Source: Coriobacteriales bacterium OH1046
GTDB taxonomy: Bacteria; Actinomycetota; Coriobacteriia; Coriobacteriales; Atopobiaceae
Assembly (NCBI GenBank): GCA_004010535.1
Contig: RQYE01000004.1
Location: 62,001 to 126,000 of the forward strand
Direction: 5' to 3'
DNA length: 64,000 bases
In this document: positions 7,966 to 16,702 of the stretch, one piece after another
How positions within the stretch are numbered: the first letter of the stretch is position 1
Layout of the letters: each line of letters opens with the position of its first letter
Notes under the pieces: model-generated
Databases searched by the model: none
Told to the model about the DNA's origin: nothing
Seen by the model: only the letters and a program-made list of their open reading frames with translations
Translations under genes and position numbers: made by a program

Positions 7966-8862
7966 TTATATAGCAGCCGGAACGGGACCATCCTCACATG
8001 GAGCCTGCATGGTCGCCAGCAGCCCGTTCAGGACTGCATCGATATCGTCGTCGATGAGGATGGACCTGGTGCGTATCTCGGGCGGAGCATACGTCTCCCC
8101 GAGATTCACGCATGCATAAGTCGCGTCGCCGTTATCGAAGACGGAGCGCCAGAACGGGTACTTGATGATGCCGGGCGTGTTGGCACCCACCCCGAGCTCG
8201 AGGAAGAGCACGCGGCCCGTGGTATGCGCGGCGATGAAGCTGCGGTAACGGCGTGCCGCCTCATGCCAGCCCTCGTCCTCGACGAAGGTATTATCGGCGC
8301 GCAGGTTCATGCCCATGGGCTCGCCGCATATGGGACAGTACGGCACGAGCCCGGAGGGCACGCGCATGCCATGCTGCTCCTCAACCATGCGCTTCACGGT
8401 CGCGTAGTTGTCGTAGGTCTTGGCATGGCAGGGCACGCTGCACTGCCAGAGGCCGTAGTCGCCCTGGGTGTAGAAGAGCCGGTCCTTGGGGAAACCCGCC
8501 TTCTGGAACTGGTGGTCAACGTTGGTCGTGATCACGGAGAAGTCCTTATCGCCGAGCAGTCCGAGCAGCTTGGCATAGCTGTCCTTGGGTGCGGGCTCGT
8601 AGCGGTTGCACCAGATGTAGCGGCTCCAATAGGCCCATTGCTCCTCGAGTGCGGCATAGGGGTAGAAGCCGGCGGAATACATATCATGGAAGCCGTAGCG
8701 CTCGATGAAATCGCCGAAAAGCCGCTCGAAGCGCTCGCCCTCATAGGTCAGGCCCGCCGAGGTTGAGAGCCCGGCTCCCGCGCCGACCACGATGGCATCG
8801 GCGGCAGCAATGGCCTCCGCCAGCGTATTTATCGGTCCTGTCAGCTTAGCTTGCACCGTCAT
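7966..8862 (-). CDS. SirTM-class sirtuin (protein ADP-ribosyltransferase, Sir2 family class M)
   Basis: A 298-residue Sir2-fold protein. It shows the NAD-binding GAGAGLSTSAGLTY, the TTNVDHQFQKAG core, YTQGDYGLWQC, a Cys pair (CPICGEP) and LGVGANTPGIIKYPFW. These fit the SirTM class, which mono-ADP-ribosylates proteins using NAD rather than acting as a deacetylase, and is normally encoded beside a zinc macrodomain. That partner is encoded at 5653-6441. The start MTVQAK at 8862 follows AGAGGTG; the frame is open 21 codons further. In the best-known operons the target is a lipoylated GcvH-like carrier. None is present here, so the target is open. Confidence 0.92.
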   Translation of the reverse strand: MTVQAKLTGPINTLAEAIAAADAIVVGAGAGLSTSAGLTYEGERFERLFGDFIERYGFHDMYSAGFYPYAALEEQWAYWSRYIWCNRYEPAPKDSYAKLLGLLGDKDFSVITTNVDHQFQKAGFPKDRLFYTQGDYGLWQCSVPCHAKTYDNYATVKRMVEEQHGMRVPSGLVPYCPICGEPMGMNLRADNTFVEDEGWHEAARRYRSFIAAHTTGRVLFLELGVGANTPGIIKYPFWRSVFDNGDATYACVNLGETYAPPEIRTRSILIDDDIDAVLNGLLATMQAPCEDGPVPAAI

Positions 8863-8947
8863 ATCACACCTCTCGGCCGGTATCCCTGAGCTTGGCGGAT
8901 TGCGTACGCAGCTGCAACCCGCCAAGAGCTCAGCTTTTGCAGACCGC

Positions 8948-9583
8948 CTACCTGCTCACCACCGAGACGCGCTCTGCGCCATGATGCCCGCTTTCCGCTA
9001 GGTCGACCATTGCGATAGCATAATCCGCATACGAGAGCGTCGACTCGCCAGCAGCGTTGAGGGCAAGCTCCTCTCCGGCCAGCGTGTACGCGCCGCTGCG
9101 TGCGCCCTCGGCTTGGAAGTCCGCAGCCGGGGAGACATAGGTCCACTTGAGTCCCTCGGAGGCGCGCAGGTATGCAAGGCCCTCGCCATGCGCATCCGAG
9201 AGCGGCTTCCAGTCATCGGGGAAATCCGGGCCCATATCGACGGTTACTGTGTGCTCGGGGTTAATGTAAAGCGATCCGGCACCGCCCACGACGAGCAGGT
9301 GCACGTCGGTACCGGACAGAACATCCGCCAGGTGGATCATCACTTCGGGGATGTTTCTGATGGTCTCGGGCGTCCAACCGCCCACGGCATCGATGACGGC
9401 ATCGAAACCGATAAGATCCTCCTGCGTGAGCTCGAGGGCATCCTTGCTCAGCACATTCTGGGCAGCGCTGCTGTTCCCGGCACGCACGATGGCGGTGACA
9501 TCGAGGCCCCGCGCGACCGCCTCCGCCGCGATGAGCTTGCCGGCAGCACCATTAGCGCCTACGATTGCGATCTTCTTCGACAT
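8948..9583 (-). CDS. NAD(P)-binding SDR-type oxidoreductase (NmrA/YwnB-like)
   Basis: A 211-residue atypical short-chain dehydrogenase. It has an N-terminal Rossmann glycine motif (GANGAAGKLIAAEA) and the FDAVIDAVGG and LLVVGGAGSLY strands. A later WTYVSPAADFQ segment is usual in NAD(P)H-binding reductase-like proteins. The substrate is unknown. It is divergent from an HxlR regulator, the common arrangement for redox or electrophile-responsive SDR genes, and is likely controlled by it. Confidence 0.82.
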   Translation of the reverse strand: MSKKIAIVGANGAAGKLIAAEAVARGLDVTAIVRAGNSSAAQNVLSKDALELTQEDLIGFDAVIDAVGGWTPETIRNIPEVMIHLADVLSGTDVHLLVVGGAGSLYINPEHTVTVDMGPDFPDDWKPLSDAHGEGLAYLRASEGLKWTYVSPAADFQAEGARSGAYTLAGEELALNAAGESTLSYADYAIAMVDLAESGHHGAERVSVVSR

Positions 9584-9603
9584 GTTCGTTCCCTTCTCAC
9601 GAA

Positions 9604-9706
9604 ACGTTTATCTTGACGATATCAGTATGCTAATATCGATATAAAGAAGAAAGTAGGCACAATAAAGTATTGTAGGTACCTATTAGTAACTATCGTCTTC
9701 AACATC
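9604..9706. promoter_or_regulatory. Divergent control region with two palindromes (SDR / HxlR)
   Basis: AT-rich spacer with an inverted repeat CGATAT-N10-ATATCG (9617-9638) and a perfect 10-bp palindrome TAGGTACCTA (9673-9682). A TTGACG hexamer lies at 9613-9618. HxlR proteins are winged-helix dimers that bind such short inverted repeats, so these are plausible operators for the adjacent regulator. Confidence 0.5.
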
Positions 9707-10075
9707 GTGTCTAAGAAGAAGGAAATGCCGAAGAAGTCGAAAACAATGCTGGATACGCTTCCTGAATGTCCCGTTGAGACCACGCTTATGCTTATCGGCA
9801 GCAAGTGGCAGACGCTCATCCTGCGCGACCTTCTCGCCAACGGGGTGATGCGCTTCAAGGAGCTCCAGCGTTCCGTGGGAGGCATCTCGCAGAAGGTCCT
9901 CACATCCAACCTCCGCACCATGGAAGGGCACGGTATCATCCATCGCGAGGTCTTCGCCGAGGTGCCGCCGCGTGTGGAATATTCCCTCACGCCTTTGGGC
10001 AAAAGCCTGCAGCCCATCGTCGAGGCCCTGCGCATCTGGGGCGAGGGCTACAAGGAATCGCTGAGGGAGGGCTGA
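9707..10075 (+). CDS. HxlR-family winged-helix transcriptional regulator
   Basis: A 122-residue MarR-like winged-helix protein of the HxlR family. The conserved Cys near the N-terminus (PECPVETTLMLIGSKWQ), the recognition region (MRFKELQRSVGGISQKVLTS) and the wing (VPPRVEYSLTPLG) are all visible. The single cysteine fits redox or carbonyl sensing in several relatives. I kept the GTG at 9707; ATG at 9725, which has AGAAGGAA close upstream, is a fair alternative. It faces the SDR gene and probably represses it. Confidence 0.88.
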   Translation: MSKKKEMPKKSKTMLDTLPECPVETTLMLIGSKWQTLILRDLLANGVMRFKELQRSVGGISQKVLTSNLRTMEGHGIIHREVFAEVPPRVEYSLTPLGKSLQPIVEALRIWGEGYKESLREG

Positions 10076-10179
10076 CGCGAGCTATCGGCGCGAAGGCCGA
10101 TGCGACGCGATAATACTTCTTGCTGAACTTGCTCCTCATTAATGGGTCGTTGATTCGGAAGCACTACGGAGGCGGCAAT

Positions 10180-11097
10180 ATGGGCAATCGAAATCGTCAT
10201 GGTAGCGGGCAAATCAAAGTAAGCTTTTGCGATCAGGTCGACGATGATCTGCTCCGCTTCGCCGTGATTGCTGCGAGAACGGATGGACGATGGGTGTTTT
10301 GCAAGCATAGAGACCGGGACACCTGGGAGATGCCCGGCGGGCACAGGGAGACGGGAGAAGGGATCTTGGCCACCGCACAGCGCGAGCTGTACGAGGAAAC
10401 GGGTGCCGTCGACTACAGCATCCAACCTGTCTGCGCGTATTCTGTCGCTGCACCTGGGAGCTTTGCTGGGCAGGAGACCTTCGGGATGCTGTATTTCGCC
10501 GACGTGAAGGCGTTCGAGCCCGATCTGCATAGCGAGATCGAGCGAGTCGTCATACAGGATGAGCTTCCAACGGCATGGACCTATCCCGACATCCAGCCTC
10601 GTCTGATCCATGAGGTGCAGTACCGCATATGCGCGAAGCTTATCGTTCCGAAGTACGATGACCTTTGGTTCCGCCAGGAGATGATGGCCGATCCGGATAC
10701 CATGGGCTACAACAACGCTTGGGGTGGGACGGTTCCCTTCCCGCAGAAGGATTGGGCGTCGTGGTATGACCGTTGGGTCGCCGATCCGGAGGACAGGCGC
10801 TTCTATCGCTCTGTTGTCGATCGGATCAGCGGTACCTTTGTCGGAGAGGCAGCCTACCATAGGGACGAGGGGCGTTCCATCTGGTACGCGGACGTGCTCA
10901 TCGCGGCAAAGCACCGCCGCAGGGGGTATGGGCGGGCCGCCCTCCGTTTGCTGTGCGATGCCGCGAGGGAAAGGGGCGTGGATATCTTGCGGGACCATAT
11001 CGCCATCGGCAACCCGGCCATCGAGATGTTCCTGAGTCAGGGCTTCACCGAGGAATACAGGACGGATGAAACCATCATGCTGAAGAAGGAGCTGTGA
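10180..11097 (+). CDS. Nudix hydrolase-GNAT acetyltransferase fusion
   Basis: A 305-residue two-domain protein. Residues ~1-150 form a Nudix domain with a perfect Nudix box (GHRETGE, then RELYEETGA), expected to hydrolyse a nucleoside-diphosphate-linked substrate with a divalent metal. Residues ~165-305 form a GNAT fold with the acetyl-CoA loop KHRRRGYGRAALR and a usual C-terminal FLSQGFTEEY. The start has GGAGG 7 bases upstream. The stop is next to the start of the S66 peptidase gene, so the two are probably translationally coupled. The natural substrates are unknown; the domains may act on the same small molecule. Confidence 0.85.
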   Translation: MGNRNRHGSGQIKVSFCDQVDDDLLRFAVIAARTDGRWVFCKHRDRDTWEMPGGHRETGEGILATAQRELYEETGAVDYSIQPVCAYSVAAPGSFAGQETFGMLYFADVKAFEPDLHSEIERVVIQDELPTAWTYPDIQPRLIHEVQYRICAKLIVPKYDDLWFRQEMMADPDTMGYNNAWGGTVPFPQKDWASWYDRWVADPEDRRFYRSVVDRISGTFVGEAAYHRDEGRSIWYADVLIAAKHRRRGYGRAALRLLCDAARERGVDILRDHIAIGNPAIEMFLSQGFTEEYRTDETIMLKKEL

Positions 11098-11099
11098 GG

Positions 11100-12128
11100 A
11101 TGGTTGGAGCAGTCGGTATCGTGAGCCTCTCGAGCGGCATTATGGGGGAGCCTTTCATCGGCCATGAAGTGGAGATAGGACTCCAGCGTCTCCGGGCATA
11201 TGGGCTGACGGTCAAGTTCATGTCCCATGCGCTGAAGGGGCTCGACTACCTGAGGGAGCATCCGGAGAAGCGGGCGGAGGATCTTCTGCAGGCATTTCGG
11301 GATCCGGAAGTCGCCATGATCCTCTGCGCCATCGGCGGGGATGATACGTATCGGCTCTTGCCGTATCTGTTCGATCACCATGAGCTGAAAGATGCCGTCT
11401 CCGGGAAGGTGTTCCTCGGCTTCTCCGATACGACCATCAATCACTTCATGCTGCACAAAGTCGGCCTGCGCACGTTTTATGGGCAGTCGTTCCTCGCCGA
11501 TGTCTGCGAGCTCGGCCCGGAGATGCTCCCCTACAGCCGGAAATACTTTGAAGAGCTGATCTCGACAGGGGGGATTCGGGAAATCAGCCCCAGCGCGGTC
11601 TGGTACGAAGAGAGGAAAAGCTTCGATCCGTCGCAGGTCGGCATAGAGCTGACCGCTCGCCCTGATCGAGGATTCGAGCTGCTCCAGGGGCAACCGGCTT
11701 TCTCCGGAAAGATCCTCGGCGGGTGCATCGACTCTCTCTACGATCTCTTCAGCGGGGAACGCTATGCGGATATGCCTATGCTCTGTGAGAAATACCAGCT
11801 GTTCCCCAGCTTGGAGGACTGGAAGGGGCGGATCCTCCTTCTGGAATCGAGCGAGGAGAAGATGTCGCCCGACACATACCGGAGGGCATTGGAGTATCTC
11901 AAGGGCACCGGGTTGTTCGACGTGGTCTCCGGCGTCTTGGTCGGCAAGCCGATGGACGAGGCCTACGAGCATGAGTACCAGCAGCTGCTGATCGACGTCA
12001 TCGAACAGCCGCAGCTTCCTATCGTCTGCAATATCAACATCGGCCACGCCCAGCCACGCTGCATCATCCCCTTCGGCGTCGAGGCGTTCGTCGATGCGGA
12101 ACGACAGAGCATTCGGTTCGCTGCCTGA
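11100..12128 (+). CDS. S66-family carboxypeptidase, MccF-like (microcin C7 self-immunity type)
   Basis: A 342-residue serine peptidase of family S66 (LD-carboxypeptidase / MccF). Visible are GIVSLSSGIMGEP, CAIGGDDTYRLLPYL, the nucleophile elbow GFSDTTINH, GGCIDSLYDL, and the C-terminal NINIGHAQPRCIIPFG with the catalytic His. MccF-type members cleave peptidyl-nucleotide antibiotics; LD-carboxypeptidases trim murein. The MccF-like GGDD and GFSD spellings favour the first group. It starts two bases after the previous stop, with GAAGGAG inside the upstream gene. Its pairing with a Nudix-GNAT enzyme fits detoxification of nucleotide-like antibiotics. Confidence 0.85.
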   Translation: MVGAVGIVSLSSGIMGEPFIGHEVEIGLQRLRAYGLTVKFMSHALKGLDYLREHPEKRAEDLLQAFRDPEVAMILCAIGGDDTYRLLPYLFDHHELKDAVSGKVFLGFSDTTINHFMLHKVGLRTFYGQSFLADVCELGPEMLPYSRKYFEELISTGGIREISPSAVWYEERKSFDPSQVGIELTARPDRGFELLQGQPAFSGKILGGCIDSLYDLFSGERYADMPMLCEKYQLFPSLEDWKGRILLLESSEEKMSPDTYRRALEYLKGTGLFDVVSGVLVGKPMDEAYEHEYQQLLIDVIEQPQLPIVCNINIGHAQPRCIIPFGVEAFVDAERQSIRFAA

Positions 12129-12190
12129 ACGACCTTGTGGAGACGCTCGGGAAATACACGAGCTGAGGGGGGAGACCGGCCTAGAACCCC

Positions 12191-12853
12191 TTACCCAAGG
12201 CTCCCATGGGACAGGTCCAAGGTACGGTCGCATTTCGCCGCCATCTCCATATCGTGGGTAACCACCAGCAGCGTCTTACCGGCGGCATGGGTGGCGGAAA
12301 TCAGAGAGTCCATGACCGTGTTCGCCATCCTCCCGTCCAAGGATCCTGTGGGCTCGTCGGCCAAGATCAGGTTGCCCGGCTTCAAGATGGCCCGGCTTAT
12401 GGCCACGCGCTGCTTCTCCCCACCGGAGAGCTCGTTCACCGTGGAGTCCAGCTTGTCCTCCATACCGAGCTGCCCCAACATCCGCTGGATCCGGGAGGCC
12501 TTCTCGTCTTTATCCAGCTTGGCATAGTGCAAGGACAGGAGGAGGTTTTCGCGGACCGACTTGGAGTCTATCAGGGCGAAGGACTGGAAGAGGTAGTTGA
12601 TCTCGTTGCGGCGCAGAAGCATCGCGGCTCGACCGTTTATCCTCGGGTACCTCTTCCCCGACAGGTGCACCGACCCCGAGTCGGGCGCATCGAGCAGGCC
12701 CAATATGTTCAGCAGGGTGGTCTTTCCGCACCCGGAGGGACCGATGACCGCCACGGTCTCCCCCTTCTGGACATCGAAGCTGAGCTCGGAGAGAACCCTG
12801 TGCCGACCAAAGGACTTCGAGAGGGATTCCACGTGGATGTAGGGACGCATCAT
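12191..12853 (-). CDS. ABC transporter ATPase, lactococcin-972 bacteriocin group
   Basis: A 220-residue ATPase of the MacB/LolD type: Walker A GPSGCGKTT, Q-loop YLFQSFALID, signature LSGGEKQR and Walker B LILADEPTGSLD. The phrase RRNEINYLFQSFALIDSKS is characteristic of ATPases linked to lactococcin-972-type bacteriocin systems. The start (a double ATG, 12853/12850) overlaps the permease stop and has GAAGGAG just upstream. Its partner permease is frameshifted, so the complex is probably not made. No bacteriocin precursor gene was found nearby. Confidence 0.85.
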   Translation of the reverse strand: MMRPYIHVESLSKSFGRHRVLSELSFDVQKGETVAVIGPSGCGKTTLLNILGLLDAPDSGSVHLSGKRYPRINGRAAMLLRRNEINYLFQSFALIDSKSVRENLLLSLHYAKLDKDEKASRIQRMLGQLGMEDKLDSTVNELSGGEKQRVAISRAILKPGNLILADEPTGSLDGRMANTVMDSLISATHAAGKTLLVVTHDMEMAAKCDRTLDLSHGSLG

Positions 12854-15040
12854 TGCTCCTTCGACACGGTTTCCAACACGATGCCCACGGATCTCCTGCG
12901 CACCACACCGAGGATGACGAGGTTCGAGATGGCGAGCAGCGCGGCGCCGACCAGCATCCCGGCATTGCATCTGAGTACGCCGCAGAAGACGACGCCCGCC
13001 ATGGTGGCGAGGTCCACGAAGAGGATCTCCGCCCGATAGGTGTCCCACGCGCCGAATCCCAACACGTACTTCACCCCGATCTCCCGAGCGCGCATCCTAT
13101 TGACCACATCGATGAGGCAGGCGACCAGAACGGCTACGGTGACCATCAGTATGAGCAGAACGGCCGAGAAGAGGGCGAACAGCTCTTCAAGGCTCTTCTG
13201 GAGACCGTCGATGTAGTTCTCCACGGTGGCGAACCGAGCCCTGAGGGGGCCCGCACCCAAAGGGATCGTCCCCTCATCGCCCAAGAGCTCGGAGGCACCC
13301 TCCTCGCTGAGCTTTATGTAGCTGTTCTCCAGGCCTGCCGCGATCAGGCTCTCCGATTCGAAGGGGGCCATATTGCTCGCCGTTATGACGGCTATGACGA
13401 AGTTATCTGCCATGACCGGCTGCTCCGCATCGGCGCTCCAGGTGAACAGCTGCTGACTGCCGTCATAGGTTGAGAACGCGTACGTGGGGTTCTCCGTGAA
13501 TGCGGTGGTAATGTTGGAGTCACGTGGCTTGCGGGCCTCGATCAGGAGCTGCTTCAACGCATCGGCCTGAGAGGGGTCCAAGGACTCCGGCAGGAGGTAT
13601 ACGCGCGTCCCGCTCTCGGCCCTCGCCATATCGGCATCGGAAATCTCTATCCCGATCTGCCTGAGGTAGGAAGGGGACGCTGCCACATACCAGAAGGGCT
13701 CGGGAAAGGGACCCTCGGACAGGTAGGCTTGTATGGTAGCACCCCCATAGTAGGTGGTCCTCACCAAGAAGACCCCCTCGTCGTGCTCGTGTGCGGCGTA
13801 CCATGTGTACAGGTCCCCGGCAAGGCTCATGGGATCGCCCGTGAACAGGGCGTCGTCCAACCTGAAATCCCGCAGCACGCACCAGTCGGCATACTCGCTC
13901 CAAGAGGAGCGGGTCTGGATAATGTTCCGATACATGGCGAGGGGCTGATCGATATACAGGCACCCGCCGAAGATGGCGGAAAGGCAGATGAGGTAGACCG
14001 CAGCAGTCAGGATGTAGAACCCGCGCCTGGAGTAGCGGCTGGCTATGGCGTCGACCGGCCTGACGGAGGCAAGGGGAACGGCGGCGATGCCCACGGAGGC
14101 CAGCGCTACGAGAACCGCAGGCGCTATGGATGCACAGGCGTACCCGATGACCTCGGTGCTGGGTGCGAAACCATCCAAGACCAGATACGTACCCAGCACG
14201 CCGAGGAGAACGACCGCAATGGTCTGCGCGACCTGCAAGGAGAAGAGCTTGAGGACGAAATCGCGCTTGCTCCAGCCGAGCATCATGTACACGCCCAGCG
14301 TTCTCAACTCGAGCAGCGCATATTCTCAACTCGAGCAGCGCATAGGTTGCCATAAGCAGGCAGAACACTATGGAGAGCAGGGCGAACGCCCCGGCGCTGA
14401 GCACATAGATCAGACCGGGGATCGAGGTCGAACCCGACATCCTGACGATCAGGCTCTCCCTGCTCACGCCAACAGATGAGGATGCATCATCCAGCAGTTT
14501 CTGGAACTCCGCATCGTCCAAGCCGATGACCGTGCAAGAGTTCCCGAGAATGTCCCCCGAATCAAGCTTGTCCACGCGGAAGTAAACGCCGGACCGTATG
14601 CTGGGCATGTCCGCAACGCGATCGAAGGCGTCGTTACCGTATCCCGCATAGCCGTCGGGACCGGCGGCGGCGACCTTCTGCACCAGCGTCTTATCCACCA
14701 CGGGTGTGCCCAGTATGACGAGGGGATCGAGGGAGATCCCGCTTATGTCGGGCGAGGCGAACACGCTGAAGGTATACAGGTAGGAGCCCGACTGCTGGGA
14801 CGTCTTGCGCTTGCTTACCACAAGGAAGTCATGATCCACCGAGAAGTCCTGCAGCGTGGACACGAACACGCTTTGCTGCTCGTCAGTGAGCTGGGAGGTG
14901 AATATCTCGGGCTGCCCGGATGGCCACGAGCCGACCTCTCTGGATACCAAGCCCTCCAAGACCCCCTTGGCGCAGATGATGGAGGAGATGCTGAGACAGA
15001 CTATGAGTATCAGGCTGAATACGGAATGGGCTTTCTTCAT
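12850..15040 (-). pseudogene. FtsX-like permease (bacteriocin-associated integral membrane protein), frameshifted
   Basis: The gene starts at 15040 with a signal-anchor (MKKAHSVFSLILIVCLSISS), a ~190-residue extracellular part and a membrane segment ending MATYALLELR. There a 22-bp tandem duplication (14301-14344) shifts the frame, and the frame then runs on as nonsense. Removing one copy restores the FtsX-type text LLELRTLGVYMMLGWSK and a ~722-residue protein, running through further membrane segments to the stop at 12850. This is the length expected for permeases of lactococcin-972-type systems. As assembled it is inactive; a slip that removes one copy would restore it. Confidence 0.88.
14301..14344. 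repeat. Exact 22-bp tandem duplication causing a frameshift
   Basis: Two identical 22-base units, 14301-14322 and 14323-14344, with no spacer and no mismatch. 22 is not a multiple of 3, so the permease frame is lost here. Perfect identity means the event is recent, or that the locus switches. Confidence 0.95.
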
Positions 15041-15365
15041 TATAAAGCACCGCCATTGAGGAGCTGATCATGCAATATCAAGAGGTAGTGCCTAGCAGTT
15101 AGATGAACACCTACTACCTGCAGTTCCAATAAGGCTCCAGGGGATCAAGGTGAATTATAGGCTTTGCCGTTATCAGCCTGAGTCAAACCAAGCCCTCGGA
15201 CGGCGAATGGTCTTGACCGCTTCGCCTGCATCGTCCATGTTTTGACCTTGGGATGACGGAGCGACCCATGTTAAAACCCTAGATGATGGCAGGCTGAGCG
15301 CGTTGGAAAGAGGGTATCATGAGATACCCTACTATCTTCCAAGAGAAGGGTGTTCCGTGCTGTAC

Positions 15366-15442
15366 TCGCGAACCGTACGGTTTAGCGTCAGCGTGTATCG
15401 TGAAACGTGCTGATATTTCGCGTACGATTCGCGAAACGTACG
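15366..15442. promoter_or_regulatory. Three phased operator-like sites, consensus TCGYGAAACGTACG
   Basis: Copies start at 15366, 15398 and 15429, spaced 32 and 31 bases (three helical turns). The first overlaps a perfect palindrome AACCGTACGGTT (15371-15382); the third is part of TTTCGCG-N7-CGCGAAA (15416-15436). Phasing suggests cooperative binding of a dimeric regulator. The regulated gene is unclear. Confidence 0.5.
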
Positions 15443-15499
15443 ATAACGGTGGTCGTAGTCATTGCTGTTGTTGTTTCAAGCATTGAACTGGCGGGCCAC

Positions 15500-15563
15500 G
15501 ATTATGATATCCGAGAGCATGGAAGGGGCGGCCGCGCGCTTCCATGCTCTCGGATTATGATAT
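15500..15563. repeat. 17-bp perfect inverted repeat flanked by 11-bp direct repeats
   Basis: Arms at 15509-15525 and 15539-15555 (ATCCGAGAGCATGGAAG and its complement) enclose a GC-rich 13-base loop. GATTATGATAT occurs at 15500-15510 and again at 15553-15563. The layout resembles a tiny mobile hairpin with a target duplication. No poly-T tract follows, so a simple terminator is less likely. Confidence 0.6.
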
Positions 15564-15712
15564 TGTCTCAAGCGAATGGATCATTGCGGTATGCACAGCG
15601 TTTACCAGCATGAAGATGAGCTAGCCCTAATTTGAGAACAGCGAGAATGACATGAAGACCCCGAGCCTCATCAAACACCTCGCGGACCTCGGCGGAGAGC
15701 TGTAGGCCCAAG

Positions 15713-16108
15713 ATGGACGAAGCCGCCATCAACGAGGACGTCCTGCGCTTCTTCCGGGGACACGAGGAGGCCCTGCCCATCTACGAGGCCTTCCACGAGA
15801 GGCTTGCAGCAGAGCCGGGATACGAGCGCCGCGCCGTGCAGAAGACGCAGATCTCCTACTACATGCGGCATTTCTTCGCCTGCGTCTCGTTCACGCCGGT
15901 CCGCCGCAAGGCGTATCGACCCGAGATATGGCTCACGGTGAGCTTCGGACTCGATCATCGCATCGACTCCCCGCGCATAGACGGCGCGGTGGAACCCTAT
16001 CCCAACCGCTGGACGCACCATGTCATGCTGGGAGATGCCGCCGAGGTTGATGACGAGCTCATGGCATGGATTGCCGAGGCCGCATCCTTCTCGGCCGCCA
16101 AACGTTAG
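15713..16108 (+). CDS. DUF5655 domain protein
   Basis: A 131-residue protein matching the DUF5655 pattern: an acidic N-terminus (EDVLRFFRGHEEALPIYEAF), the RAVQKTQISYY block, a strand pair FFACVSFTPVRRK, SFGLDHRIDSPRI, YPNRWTHHV and a C-terminal DELMAWIAEAA helix. Its function is unknown. The ribosome site is weak. The short open frame just before it may be a lost N-terminal piece. Confidence 0.75.
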   Translation: MDEAAINEDVLRFFRGHEEALPIYEAFHERLAAEPGYERRAVQKTQISYYMRHFFACVSFTPVRRKAYRPEIWLTVSFGLDHRIDSPRIDGAVEPYPNRWTHHVMLGDAAEVDDELMAWIAEAASFSAAKR

Positions 16109-16121
16109 TGCGGAAGCGCCG

Positions 16122-16664
16122 TCATGCTCCCCTAGCGGGCATCCAGCATGCAAGACCCCAGTGCTCGAAGTCCCACCGCTCGTCGTACTCGTTGCACTCG
16201 TAATCGACATAGACGAGCTCGCCGCCCTGCACGACGAAGTTCGTCGGGTAGTAATCGATGTTGAGACCCGCTGCCTGGGCTTGGGCTGCCATCGCACGTA
16301 CCTGCGGGAGGTACTTCTCGGCAGAACCCTCGGCCTCGATGGTCTCCGCAATCGTCGGCCCGTCCGCATACTCCTTCACGAGCCGCTCCGCATCACGGTC
16401 GAGCGCTATCAGCCGGGGTATGCGCACCCCCGCAGCGCACAGCCGCGCGTAGTCGCGCTCTTCGGCTGCGATCTTGTCCCCGAACACGTAATAATCGCAG
16501 GGCTCGTGGTGTATCTGCTTGAGCACGAAACGCATGCCATCGTGCTCGGCCAGATAAGAGTATCCCCCCTTGCCGTGACCGAGCAGGCGCACGATGCGAT
16601 AGGGAATGCCGCAAACGGCGACATCGCCTTCGAGCTGAGCCGGATCGGATCCTTGCCACGACAT
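16122..16664 (-). CDS. Small protein-kinase-like (Bud32/RIO-like) protein
   Basis: A 180-residue protein with a compact kinase fold. It has a glycine-rich loop LGHGKGGYSYLAE, the ATP-anchoring lysine in FVLKQ and a helix-C-like glutamate (DKIAAEERDY). The catalytic loop reads LNIDYYPTNFVV (Asp and Asn kept, HRD His lost), and the DFG equivalent is VYVDYE. This resembles Bud32 or InaA/RIO-type kinases more than Hanks kinases. Substrate unknown. Two ATGs follow the GGGAGG site; the second (16664) has normal spacing. Confidence 0.7.
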   Translation of the reverse strand: MSWQGSDPAQLEGDVAVCGIPYRIVRLLGHGKGGYSYLAEHDGMRFVLKQIHHEPCDYYVFGDKIAAEERDYARLCAAGVRIPRLIALDRDAERLVKEYADGPTIAETIEAEGSAEKYLPQVRAMAAQAQAAGLNIDYYPTNFVVQGGELVYVDYECNEYDERWDFEHWGLACWMPARGA

Positions 16665-16702
16665 CCCCATGACCTCCCGCTATGCAGCCGCTCGCATCCT
16701 CA

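Larger units (their letters stand above)
15041..15712. other. 670-bp gene-poor region rich in inverted and direct repeats
   Basis: No protein gene is convincing. A 17-codon open frame from 15652 (MKTPSLIKHLADLGGEL) ends just before the next gene and may be a relic. The region holds spaced TCGCGAA-type sites (15366-15442) and a hairpin flanked by direct repeats (15500-15563), listed separately. A bacteriocin precursor might be expected here next to the ABC system, but I see none. Confidence 0.5.

Noticed and set aside
11037-12233. 398-codon minus frame opposite the S66 peptidase
   Set aside because: Antisense shadow; the plus strand carries the peptidase elbow and coupling to the Nudix gene.
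15041-15712. Bacteriocin precursor next to the lactococcin-972-type ABC genes
   Set aside because: No frame with a signal peptide and 60-110 codons was found on either strand.
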